The notes under the pieces: model-generated | What the model was told of the DNA's origin: nothing | Database searches by the model: none | Seen by the model: the letters and a program-made list of their open reading frames with translations, nothing else | Position numbers and translations under genes: made by a program | Part shown: in pieces, positions 12,756 through 23,253 of the stretch | Layout of the letters: every line of letters begins with the position of its first letter | How positions within the stretch are numbered: position 1 is the first letter of the stretch | Source of the DNA: Filobasidium wieringae | Lineage: Eukaryota; Basidiomycota; Tremellomycetes; Filobasidiales; Filobasidiaceae | Reading direction: 5' to 3' | DNA length: 64,000 nt | Assembly (NCBI GenBank): GCA_001600055.1 | Contig: BCIV01000007.1 | Span: 62,001-126,000 of the forward strand

Positions 12756-14639
12756 GGGTAAAATCCGGCTGTTTGGCTAGTCGGGATAACTGTCGCAAAT
12801 GATGGGTGAAACATCCCGTTCAGCATTATTGCATTACGCTCGGAGTGGATTTGCCGATTTACATAAGTTCCCAGCTTCGACAGCTGATCATCATGATCGT
12901 CAGTTCCAGCACCGCGATACGCACGAATCTGCAAACAGCACGTATGGTAAAATCACAGGGGAATGGTCGAAAGGATCGAGGCTTACCTTGAGACCTTCGT
13001 GCGGATTCAAAGCGAAGTTTCTGCTCAACTATGGGAGGAATTGTAACGCAGCTGCTTGATTGATATCGTGCGACTTACATCATCAATGTGTACGGTGTTC
13101 GAGGCATTCCTGATAGGATGGAAGATGTATAAGTAGTCCCCATTGCACAGCTTGACGAGACTTATACCATTGCGCAAAGAGAGGTTGCTGCCATATGTAA
13201 GAGAGGGGTTTTACCTATCCGCAAGGGAAGGTGAGCACAGCGTCTGATCGAAATCGGGCTCAGAATCTCACCTCGTGTTTATACACTTTGTCGTTTCTTT
13301 TGCCATAAATTGGGAACATGGTCGTATGATCCAAGACACAGACCAACTGATGAGATTGTTTGGACAGCGGTGAAATACCTTTCTTCGTGACCGACCGATG
13401 TGTCGATTTACCTTATATTTTCTTGACTCGTCACCTATTATACCGCACTCAAACAGCTTACAGTCTAACCACCTATCGTTCCACATCTCAGCTTTTGTCA
13501 GCTTACGAGTATGGTATTACCTACCAACGAGTGGTCTGCGACCAGACTATGATGTCATAGTCTGCGTACTGATACGAAAGCGTGCTCAGGGACAATCAAC
13601 TTGCCAAAAGATCGGACTTGCTATGCTTACAACTTGCTCCAGGAAGCCATGGAGACCAGGTCGGAGGCATTCAGTCGGAGGCAAAGCACCAGATAGCAGA
13701 GGCTTGGAGTCTACCAAAGCTAAGCAAGCCTGACATTAGCCTAGATGACGATGTAGTAGATAAAACGCTCACTGTAGTCGAGGTCCAGAACCAGTAGCTT
13801 CTTTCCAGGTCGCGGAGGCGTAATAAGCTAGATAGACAGAAGGGCCCGGTTACCTTCGGTGGCGATTCTTCAATAAAGCCGTACGAGCCCAAACTGACTT
13901 CAACAGGCTGTTCACGCAACTTTTGGAGTATGATCTTCTTGTTCCGGGGATCAGTTTCAGGTCGACGAGCAGTTGACACCCCATCATCTAGGTAACACGA
14001 TGCCTGAAAATCAATCACAGAAATATTATCAGAAGGAAGAATATCCTGACACTTGCAGTCTATGTCGAAGTCGTCAAGTACATCAGGGACATCTTCAAGT
14101 CTCAACTGATGAGGATCCTTGAACGTTTGGTCCTCAGGAGTTCCTATCAGCACGCACGTGGATCGTATTCGGGCTTCCTGTCTACCAACATCGAACAGAG
14201 TCAGTCACGCTCAAAAATACTCGATCCTGTTCAGTATTACACAGTGGTTTCATCTCCGGGCATTTTCCCTCTCACCAATCCGATTAATTTCTGGCGAGAT
14301 ACTGGAACTGCGGTCATAGAATAGAGCAGAACCTGGTACAGCAGTTTTAGTTTTGGAATACTCGTGTCCAGCGAAAGTGCCACTTGGCAAATCGTACCTT
14401 TAAATCATAAAGACTGATCCATGAAGGAAATTTAGAGTCAGATGGGCCAGATCAATCACATTCTCTTACCAATCAGTTCCGTCCAACTGTAGATCCAAGA
14501 CTTTGCCCTTCCAGGTCGTTCGTAAGACAAATACATTTTCCGCTGTGGTTGCTTCGACGTGTTTCACTTGGTTGTCATCCTTTCCAAGTACGGCATTAGG
14601 TGTATCAGATAAGAGATCAGGTATTGCCGATACGTTCAT
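12749..14639 (-). CDS. UBLCP1: Ubiquitin-like-domain CTD phosphatase (UBLCP1 type)
   Basis: Thirteen exons close in frame: 14639-14470, 14413-14398 (16 nt), 14332-14243, 14177-13899, 13827-13773, 13719-13631, 13568-13525, 13472-13412, 13346-13272, 13214-13168, 13109-13079, 13028-12987 and 12928-12749; 1179 nt, 392 aa. The N-terminus has a ubiquitin-like fold region (TTWKGKVLDLQLDGTD, TAVPVSRQKLIGLVRGKMP, CVLIGTPED). The FCP1/HAD phosphatase follows with PPRPGKKLLVLDLDYT near residues 190-204 (DxDxT), DYDIIVWSQTTRWW, VCVLDHTTMF and HIDDLSRNFALNPHEG near 315. In animals the family dephosphorylates nuclear 26S proteasome base subunits and limits its activity. Human UBLCP1 is 318 aa; the extra length is mainly an N-terminal tail and an insert after the ubiquitin-like domain. 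A MITE sits about 330 bp upstream of the start. Confidence 0.92.
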
Positions 14640-14971
14640 GACTGTGGAACCTTGCTCAGAAAACAGCTCGTGAAGCGATCCATAGACAATGTAGATTTGA
14701 TCGACAGATAGGCAGCTGGACTTCGTGTACGCGTTCCTTTGAGTTGGATAGTCGTTCCTTTGTTTCTCCCTTCTCTATAAACCAAACTCGAACAATGCAA
14801 ATTTGTTCAAGTCCGTCGTTGCACATGCAATTTGTGATCTCAACTAACGGAAGGGCCATGATGCTTGATGTAAAGAACGTCGTTGTTGACTTTGTAACTC
14901 GGGAAGCGTTCCGGAAGCAATCTGCTTCCTACTGCGACAAGTATGCGCTCAATACTCACGGCAGATGCTAA
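14640..14971. promoter_or_regulatory. Upstream region of the UBLCP1-like gene
   Basis: About 330 bases between the ATG at 14639 and the MITE. It should hold the core promoter of the minus-strand phosphatase gene. Short open frames across it are compositionally random and carry no recognisable motif. Confidence 0.45.
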
Positions 14972-15816
14972 GAGCGCGATTACTTTTTTCAAGGAAAAAC
15001 ATTTGAATTTGAATTCTTTTTACGTACCAGCCATTACGCTACCAAATGACCAGAACTCATAATTCAATGATTTTGGCCGGTGATTACTGGCCTTGAAAAT
15101 CTGGGGTATTTGTATCCGCTTGCTTCCGCTTGTTTCCGCTTGCATCCGCCTGCCTTTGCAGATATAGGGATGTCACAGGAGGACAATAGAGAGTACTCGG
15201 CACCTCGAGAAAGCGCATGCCGTATTCGTTGAGTGGCTAGCGCCAATCCCAGGCGCGCTAAGGTACTGAAGCGCACGGGCCCGGTTCGTACCGTAGGGGC
15301 CCATAGAGTATTTGAACGAGGAATGTCGAGATAATTTATGAGACGGCTTGAGTGGGAACTCAAGCGACGATATAAAATATCAATTTACCGATAATAATTG
15401 GTTAGCTACGGCTAGTTGAGCAAGGTCATTACATTAGCGTGTTAATTTGACTTAGGACCGAACGAACAAACTACGAGAGAATCCTTACGGACGATATCCG
15501 AACCGACCTGAACCGCCCGAAACCGTATCGAACCGTAATTGACGAAGGTCGAATAAGCACCCCGTGACAAGGGAGAGCTTCGCTTAACAGCCGGAAGCGC
15601 TAGGATAGCGGCAGCTCCGGCTATCTACGTAAAGTTAGAGCAAATGTTTTTGCTGTTTTGAGCAGACATTTTCAAGTCATTTTCAAGGCTGTTTAGCGCT
15701 GCTGTTATGGCATACAAATCGCTAGCATAAGCAGCAGTGACTAATAATATTCAAAATGGACTTGAAATCACATATTTCAACAATTTATTCAAGACTTGAA
15801 AAAAGTAATCGCGCTC
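14972..15816. mobile_element. PIF/Harbinger-like MITE
   Basis: The ends are a 22-bp perfect terminal inverted repeat, 14972-14993 and 15795-15816, beginning GAGCGCGATTAC. The element is flanked by a 3-bp TAA duplication (14969-14971 and 15817-15819). The 845-bp interior has no transposase frame. It contains TTCCGCTTG-like tandem units near 15115-15160 and CGAACCG-rich sequence near 15485-15540. A 3-bp T-A-rich target duplication is typical of PIF/Harbinger relatives, and the small coding-free body fits a MITE; the superfamily is inferred from the duplication only. Confidence 0.8.
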
Positions 15817-15818
15817 TA

Positions 15819-16055
15819 ACGCCGAATAGTTTGCAACATTGCGATATAAATCGTGTTTTTGTGAGCATGCAAAATAGGTGTCAGGTTCGCTTTATTACAT
15901 GTTAGGCAGGGTTTTGCTTCTGATTCCCAAGCCTGAAGTCAAATAGTATGCAACATCGATAGATGTCAGGCTCAAATTAGGCGTGAAAAGTAGATGTCAG
16001 GCTGAATAGCTACAAATACGCAATTTTGACGCAATGTTGCAAACTCATTGACGCT
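15819..16055. mobile_element. Short non-autonomous Tc1/mariner-like element
   Basis: About 237 bp with diverged inverted ends: CCGAATAGTTTGCAACATTG on the left and GCAATGTTGCAAACTCATTG on the right. The left end follows TA and matches the left end of the transposase-bearing copy at 17081 (CGAATAGTTTGCAACA). An internal degenerate copy of the same end lies near 15940. The subterminal motif TGTCAGG(T/C)T occurs near 15879, 15964 and 15995. The right boundary is approximate. Confidence 0.6.
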
Positions 16056-16316
16056 TGCTGTAACAAGAGATTGCGCAAAAAAGAATGGTAACTAGAGTTG
16101 GCATTTGCTGAAAAAGTCTACCTTGTGTCCCCAAGCTATTAGACTTAGACCTAGACCTAGACGCCTTGGACCATCAAAGATCTAGCCACTTAATAATTAG
16201 GTGTACAAGCATTGACTCAGGTTCATGAACATGTCAAGCAGGGCCACTGCTATAGGCCTGTTGTGACAGGAGGACGAGAGGAAGTATCCAATACCCGGCA
16301 AAAAGCATGTTCTGCT

Positions 16317-16958
16317 TGTTGTAATTTGGTGAATGAATCTAATGTCCAATAGTCATTGAAGTCATTGATTATTACAAGTAAGGTAAAGTGAGGACAGAAG
16401 TAGAGGTCAAAGTGTCCTCCTATATATGTGTATCAGAGAACCTGGTACCATGTGGTGCCATCCTGGCATCTGGTAATTGAGTACGGGATCTTGGAATCCA
16501 TCAAGGGATAGATGACCATCCTGTTAACAGTTCACATGTATCATGTGCAACCAGTGGGACCAATGTGGAACTGTTCGTAAAGTAGTACGAGATTGATGGG
16601 CTGTGCCAACCTAATCACGTGATTGATCACAAGTACGTGATTGCTGTGCTACCCCTGTGTTTCATGGTATGTTAATTGTGTTGATTGTGTTCCATGATTC
16701 CCTTTGTGTTTGAGATTGCCAATCCATATGTCATCCATATGGCTTATTGCCAATGATGTCAAATCATTGCAAATTGCAACATTGTTCTCTTCTTTATTCA
16801 AGGTCTCGCTTGTGTTTCCGTTTTAGTATATATAGTTAGGGATTGAATCGTCTATACAGAGTCAACCGAATTGTATAGAGAAGTTGAGTCTGATATTACA
16901 TTCTATTTACGCCTACTGAATTACCAATCCAAGACGTATTGTGAAGAGGTTACTCCAA
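16317..16958 (+). repeat. LTR-like segment, most complete copy
   Basis: It begins TGTTGTAATTTGG and contains a TATA-type stretch (TAGTATATATAGTTAGG near 16825). Its first 467 bp recur as an inverted copy at 22788-23253, with no difference noticed over most of the length. Its last roughly 175 bp recur directly at 25441-25619. A full LTR of about 640 bp is the best reading. No target-site duplication or internal retroelement body could be assigned, so it may be solo or rearranged. Confidence 0.6.
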
Positions 16959-17080
16959 ACTGGATCTGTGGAGTGACCAGGTGTTCAGAAGAATACCAAG
17001 TTAATCACACAGCTATTAATTGTCCAGGTTGTTGCAGTTGTCTTATCTTATCCCTGAATCCCACTGACATCTTACAGCTA

Positions 17081-17892
17081 ACGTCGAATAGTTTGCAACA
17101 ACGCGTTGAAAACCGCGTTTTTAGAGCATGTAAAATAGATGTCAGGTTCAGAATTCCGATGTCAGCCTCATCTCGGCTCCGATTTGCTTCCCAATTTGCC
17201 TCCGATCAACCTCCCGTCGACCTCGAGCATATTTAAGCGATTCACCATGATTTCTATAAGATCATACTATAGTCAATACAGGTCTGACTGTCATCTAAAT
17301 AGTACTGTTTGATTCAGAATGGTCTACAAAAAACACTCCTGCGATGTGAAGCTGGGTTTGATCAAGCTACAGGAGTCAAAAACTACAAACATGCAGAACA
17401 TCTTTGAAGTATGTTCGCCTGGTGAATTCAAGGAATTCCTCTAAAACCCCCCATTTGTTCTCGAAAAAAGAACTTCTCAATACATAGGTCTACTATATAT
17501 CGAGCTAGGAAACATCTAGAAGAAACCGGAACCGTTGTGGCAGACTATGCAAGGAACGGCAGACATCAAAAGTTACCATACCATGGCTGGCAGTTTGACA
17601 TATTGCGTGGCTAATGAAACAAAATCCTCTCATGCTTCAACGAGACGTCCACAACAACCTCAAACAATTAGGATTTGACATATCCATTAGTACAGTTTGT
17701 TGCGATATGAAAAGGCTAGGTCTCACCTTCAAAAAAGCGTCAAAACAAGTGGTGGAAAGGAATAACTGTCTGAGAGCATATTATTCTATAAGGATGTTTA
17801 AATACCAATCTGAACAACTGGTCTTCCTAGATGAGACATACAAGGATGACCGTACAGTACTAAGAAGCTATGGGTGGGGTTATAGAGGTACT
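17081..17892 (+). pseudogene. Tc1/mariner transposase fragment with its left terminal repeat
   Basis: The element starts just after TA at 17079-17080 with the terminal repeat shared with 15819. Coding matter begins with ATG at 17317; a GTATGT donor follows near 17410. A helix-turn-helix part (STIYRARKHLEETGTVV) lies at about 17490-17530. A stop and a one-base frame slip occur at 17611, and the second frame (17614 on) carries the catalytic-core part VFLDETYKDD with the second acidic residue, then GWGYRG. The reading is cut at 17892, where an LTR-like TGTTG starts. The gene is therefore truncated and frameshifted; no right end was found. Confidence 0.75.
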
Positions 17893-18279
17893 TGTTGGAT
17901 ATGCGCTATTGCGCTATGCAACCTCAGCCTAGTGTCACGTGACACCTTCCCTCTTGCGCGTGTCCTCCCCCTCTGTCTCTCTCCATACAAGTCATCTTCA
18001 CCTTCCATACTACTTTACTTTAGTTCCCTGTTGTGATTCATACTTATCACTGAATCACAACAGGTATGTTACCTTGTAGTAGTGATGCTCCAAATACTTA
18101 TCACTGAATCACAACAGGTTATGAGCCCAGGGTGTTGACACCACCCCGTTCAGTGAAAAGGATCAAAGGATACTACGTACANGGCAAGGAATTCTCTTCC
18201 CTCTCCNGTACACTGTACTACTCCTTTCTTCTACCTCTTTCTAGTACAAATAAACATTAGAAACATACACACAACAACA
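17893..18279 (+). repeat. Putative 5' LTR of the Ty1/copia element
   Basis: It starts TGTTGGATATGCGC directly in the transposase coding sequence and a matching end, CAACA, lies at 18272-18279, giving an LTR of about 385 bp. A 26-bp direct repeat beginning ATACTTATCACTGAATC occurs at 18039 and 18096. Two undetermined bases (18182, 18207) lie inside. No 3' LTR is present for comparison, so the limits are inferred. Confidence 0.5.
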
Positions 18280-18655
18280 CAGGACTCTACTGGAACTACA
18301 TCCCTCTTCCGTTCCTTCTGTTCTCACGCTTCTCACGTGTACCGTACCTACGAAAAGAGACAAGCTCTACGTGGCAGGCGACGTGTACCCAGCTGCTCTG
18401 CGCGCGCACCAGCCAGGCAAATCATTTCCCCACTTTCTGAACTTGCGGCCGAAACTCTTGCGCAACCACTGTGAATTGAACGCAGACCTCTTTACACATC
18501 TCAGGAGACTCAAAAAGGCTTGCATACCACTACACCAGTGAAGGTAAACTTGAGGTACAGTTTTTTGTTCACAATATAATACATTTTTGATCTTTTTGGT
18601 CCGGTCAACCTGACCTCCCACTCTCTTCCGTCAACAACAATCATACCTTTGCATC
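18280..18655. other. Leader between putative LTR and gag of the copia element
   Basis: 376 bases between the LTR-like end and the first gag ATG. I see no ORF. A tRNA-like stretch on the minus strand (about 18466-18542) did not fold as a tRNA. Confidence 0.4.
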
Positions 18656-21600
18656 ATGTCTGATTCTGAGTCCGACTCAGAACGGCATACACATGCAAAG
18701 CTTCCCACTCTCAAGGGAACTTCCAACTATTCACCATGGTCTCGAGCTATCACGGCTCAGCTTATGGGGAAGAACCTACTGTCTGTCCTGCAAGCAACTG
18801 CTGCAGCCGTTCCTGCGCCCTTGGTCACTCCTGTCACTGTTCCGCACAGCGCTTCTCCCGGAAGCCTCTCTGGAGGCAGGACCACCACCTCGGCTATTTT
18901 GGAACCTGCTCAGTCTGCTACTGCTACTGCTACGCTACTACCGTACCTCTTCTTTCTTCCCGTAAGAATGAAAAGGCCTACTCTTTGATTTATCTCTCGC
19001 TCTCGGAAACTGTTCAGAACAACTTGTCACATGCTGCTGCAGACGCCTTCTCTCCTGATGCTCTCTTACTATGGAATGAGCTCAAGAAGGCTTACGGTGC
19101 ATCTTCTCTGCAAGAACTTGGAAATCGAATGGAGATCATCTGGGGAACCCGTATCCCTGAGAATGAAGACCCTGTCAAGGGAATGGCTAGNATGCGCTCT
19201 GCATACTCTGAAGTCATCTCCACCGGGAAGACTCCATTTGATGATCAACTGTTCACCATTGCCATGCTCCNTGCTCTTCCTCCGTCTTACTCTCCTACTG
19301 TCCAGTCTCTGTACCAGCAACCTGGCATCACCTTGGAAGATGTGTTTGGTTCTGTCAAGACTGAATGGTCCCGCCNTACTGCTGGCAAGGATGCCACTGG
19401 TTCTGCCTTGTTTGGATCTGCCGGATCTAACAACGGCAATAAGAACCAGAACCGGAACAATGGTCAACNTCAAGGACAAGGAAAGAAGCAACAAGGTCAA
19501 GGTCAAGGCAATCANGACGGCAAGTGGTGCCATATCCACCAGTCCAANTTGCATGATCTCAAGGAGTGCCGCACTGCCATTGAGATGTTTGGCTCCAAAG
19601 CCAACACCGCTTCTGCCCCTGCTGCTGCTGCCAACTCTGTTACACCTGTCTCGTCTTCCGTCTCTTCTGCCACTGGTCAAGCCGCTTTTGCATCTGCCCT
19701 GATTGTCAAGACTGCCAGTCCCTCTCGGGACTCCTATCACATTGACTCGGGTGCATCAGAACATATGGATCACACCGCTCACAGGTTCTTGACCAAGTTT
19801 GCAGACCGCAGACCTGTCACTGTGGGAGGTGGCCGTGTCCTCTGGTCCACTCATGTCGGCAAGGTCAAGATCTCTGACAGCATTGTCCTGAACAACGTCC
19901 TCCTCATCCCTGATCTGGGATACAACCTTATCTCTGTCCCCCGGCTGCTCCAGTCAGGGTATTCTGTCAACTTCAGCAAGTCTGCTTGCATACTCGGTCT
20001 CACAGCCGGCAACAGTTCTACCTCCGCCATGGCTACAGCTCCCTACACCAATGGACTGTACACTCTCAAGGCAAGCTACCATCCTCCTGCCTCTGGCTCA
20101 GCCTATGCAGCCCGCTCAGTTGCTGACCAACTCACCTACTGGCATCACAGATTGGGTCACCTCAATTTCCGTGAAGTAGTGAGGATGGGCAATGAGGGTC
20201 TGTTGGGCAAGGAGTGGAAGGATGTATCTAGTTCTGCCTTGGCTTATGCACAATGTGAAGACTGCATCATGGGCAAGGGTCACCGTCTGCCTTCCCATAT
20301 TGTCACGGAAAGGACCATCATGCCAAATGAACTGGTTCATGCTGACATCTGGGGTCCTGCCCGTACAGCTTCTCATGGTGGCAGTAAGTATTTCTTGACC
20401 TGTTATGATGACCATACCAAGCACGTCAGGATCTACTGCATGAAAGCCAAGTCTGAAGCCTTGCAAAAGTTCAACGAGTACATTGCACTGGTCCAGAACC
20501 ATTGCAAGACCACCATCAAACGAATCCGTACAGACAATGGAGCCGAGTTCACCTCTCAAGCATTCCAGAAACTGCTTGCAGAGAACGGCATACTGGCCAA
20601 CAAGGTCCCTCCTGATGCTCACTCTCAGAACGGCAGAGTTGAGCGAGCTCATCTGACCATCCTGAATGCTGTCTGTACTCTTCTTACCAACACCAGCTTG
20701 CCGCTCACTTTCTGGGCAGAAGCTGCTTCCTATTCTGTACATGTGCGCAACAGGGTCCCAGATGCAAGAACAAGACGGATCCCTTACACTGTTTGGTCTG
20801 GCCGTGAAGTCAACCATCAGCACATCCGTCCATTTGGCTGTGACATCTATGTCCGTGATCATACTCAGACCAACAAGCTTGAGCCCTGGTTCAAGAAGGG
20901 CATCCTGATGGGCTGGGCTGAGGACAGTGAACACACCGTCAAGTACTATGATCCTGCCAACAAGACCTTCAACTATTCCCATGATGTCATCTTTGCCCTA
21001 CCTGATCGAGGGGGGGATACAGAAAAACCATCATCATCTATCACTCCGGTCAAAGACAATAACACCGAGAGCAGCACCAGGAACAGGATCTCTTCACGCA
21101 ACAGGTATGCCCCACTAGCAGACTTGTCTGACCAAGAAGAAGAAGACCGTCTTGATACTCCTCCGCAGACTCCAGTGCTTGCTCCCGTTCCAGATCATCA
21201 ACAGCAACTGCTTCGTCTACAGCGGATGACTCCTCCTGCAAGACGCAGAGAGCCTAGGTACAGGAGATCACCTTCACCTGACCCGCTGGACAACTATTCC
21301 GACTCTGACTTGGAAGAGATCCCTCAGCAAGTGGGAGTCTACCGCCGTCAACCTGCTCAAGCAGATGACTCTTCCAACTCTGACAGCTCTGAAGATCCTC
21401 TTGCTATGATGGCCATGGCATTCCTAGCCGACATCACCAATCCCAGGTCATACAGAGAAGCACGTACCTCTGGCCAGTGGGAGCACTGGAAGATAGCCAT
21501 GGACGACGAGCTAAGTAAGATGGACAAGTACCAAGTGTTTGAGATCANTCCCCGTCTGCCTTCCATGCATGTGCTCAAAGCACGCTGGGTCTACACCAGG

Positions 21601-22240
21601 AAGGTAGACGGCATCACTGGCAAGGTTGCTGCATACAAGGCCCGCTGGGTAGCCAAAGGCTATGCACAGATCGAAGGACTTCACTTCAATGACACTCATG
21701 CTTCCGTTGTGCACAAGGACTCTATCAGAGTTTTCCTCTCCCTTGTCAACTCACTTGACATGGAGTGTGATCAGGTCGACATCAAGGCCGCTTTCTTGAA
21801 TGGAGAGCTAGAGGAGACCATCTTCATGGAACCACCTGAAGGCAGTGACATCCCTCATGGCAAGGTCATCTGGCTCAGGAAGTCTCTCTATGGTCTACGT
21901 CAGTCTCCCCGCTGTTTCAACCAGTCCTTTGACAAGTGGATGAAGTCGGAAGGCTTCACTCCTACTTGAGCAGATCCCTGTCTTTACGTCTACAAGCAGG
22001 ACAAGGTCACCACGCTTGTTTCCGTCCATGTTGATGACCAGCTCATTGCATGCAATGACAGACCGGCTCTCAATGCTTTCAAGAAGCGGCTCAATGCACA
22101 GTTTGAGTGTACAGACAACGGACCGGTCAATTACTTCCTTGGTTTCAATGTCATCCGCGACAGACAAGCTAGACAGCTAGACATCTCCCAGGAGGACTAT
22201 GTGGAAGCCCTCCTTGAGGGTTTGACATGGCCAACTGCGA
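18656..22240 (+). pseudogene. Ty1/copia retrotransposon gag-pol, disrupted and 3'-truncated
   Basis: Gag opens at 18656 (MSDSESDSERH) in one frame; from about 18960 the coding match (SLIYLSLSETVQNNL) continues in another, so a frame change or an unrecognised intron lies between. The pol frame then holds a CCHC-like C-H-H-C cluster (WCHIHQ to KEC), the protease motif HIDSGASEHM, the GAG-pre-integrase HRLGHL, an integrase with HADIWGPA, TDNGAEF and SQNGRVERAH, and the reverse transcriptase (VDIKAAFLNGELEE, SVHVDDQLIA). An in-frame TGA at 21967-21969 interrupts the RT. Pol stops abruptly at 22240 where a MITE begins, so the end of RT, RNase H and the 3' LTR are missing. Order protease-integrase-RT defines Ty1/copia. 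Seven undetermined bases lie in the body. Confidence 0.9.
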
Positions 22241-22243
22241 CTA

Positions 22244-22778
22244 GAGTTGGCACAAGTTGAACTTGAACGCCTGAATGTGAACGAACAAATGGCTGTTTTT
22301 GAACATCTGAACACCTTTGAAGGTCAAATTTGAACGCGTTCAATTTTAAGAAGTTCAATCTGGAGTTCAAGTTTAATACTTTTGAGAATTTTTTATTGAA
22401 CTTTACTGAACTTGAACTCCATTTTAGCGAGTTTAAGGGGTTGAACTTTGATAGAACTCTTAAACTTCTACTTGTTTCCCTTCTTAGTCTCCAACCAAGG
22501 TAGATGATGTATTGCTACGCATAGTAGACCTCATATGGACACCATACAAAGCTACAGGAATATTTGTTTTTTTTGCTGGAGGCTTTCCATGAAGCGGCTG
22601 AACGTTTTGGAAGTTCAAGAGTTTATTGAACTTTTGAATGCCTGAACGCCTAGGAATCTTAAACTTTGAACTTCTGAACTCCTAAGGAGTTCAAGTTCAA
22701 GTTCAAGTTCAACAAAAAAAACTGCTTTTGAATGCATTCAACAGGAGTTCAATTGAACTTCTAAACTTCTGCCAACTC
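22244..22778. mobile_element. TA-flanked MITE inside the copia remnant
   Basis: Ends are inverted: TAGAGTTGGCACAAGTT at 22242-22258 and its complement with one mismatch at 22764-22780, with TA at both outer edges. The 535-bp body has no ORF and is full of GAACTT/AAGTTC words, including an AAGTTC run near 22686-22710. TA flanks fit a Tc1/mariner-type target site. The same TAGAGTTGGCA word occurs alone at 16093. Confidence 0.75.
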
Positions 22779-22787
22779 TATCATAAA

Positions 22788-23253
22788 ATGTTGCAATTTG
22801 CAATGATTTGACATCATTGGCAATAAGCCATATGGATGACATATGGATTGGCAATCTCAAACACAAAGGGAATCATGGAACACAATCAACACAATTAACA
22901 TACCATGAAACACAGGGGTAGCACAGCAATCACGTACTTGTGATCAATCACGTGATTAGGTTGGCACAGCCCATCAATCTCGTACTACTTTACGAACAGT
23001 TCCACATTGGTCCCACTGGTTGCACATGATACATGTGAACTGTTAACAGGATGGTCATCTATCCCTTGATGGATTCCAAGATCCCGTACTCAATTACCAG
23101 ATGCCAGGATGGCACCACATGGTACCAGGTTCTCTGATACACATATATAGGAGGACACTTTGACCTCTACTTCTGTCCTCACTTTACCTTACTTGTAATA
23201 ATCAATGACTTCAATGACTATTGGACATTAGATTCATTCACCAAATTACAACA
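22788..23253 (-). repeat. LTR-like segment, inverted partial copy
   Basis: The reverse complement of 16317-16783; reading the two strands side by side I found no clear difference over most of the 467 bp. Its outer (5') end abuts the long-inverted-repeat element at 23254. The last 175 bp of the LTR are missing here. This implies recent duplication or gene conversion and a rearrangement. Confidence 0.85.

Noticed and set aside
15941..15975. Candidate CRISPR-like spaced repeats (TGTCAGG words)
   Set aside because: Only a few degenerate copies with uneven spacing inside a transposon derivative in a eukaryotic genome.
18466..18542. tRNA-like stretch on the minus strand (A-box-like GGTGTAGTGG, T-loop-like GTTCAATTC)
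   Set aside because: Length is right, but the acceptor and T stems cannot both pair and no anticodon arm forms. It may be a decayed tRNA relic in the copia leader, not a gene.
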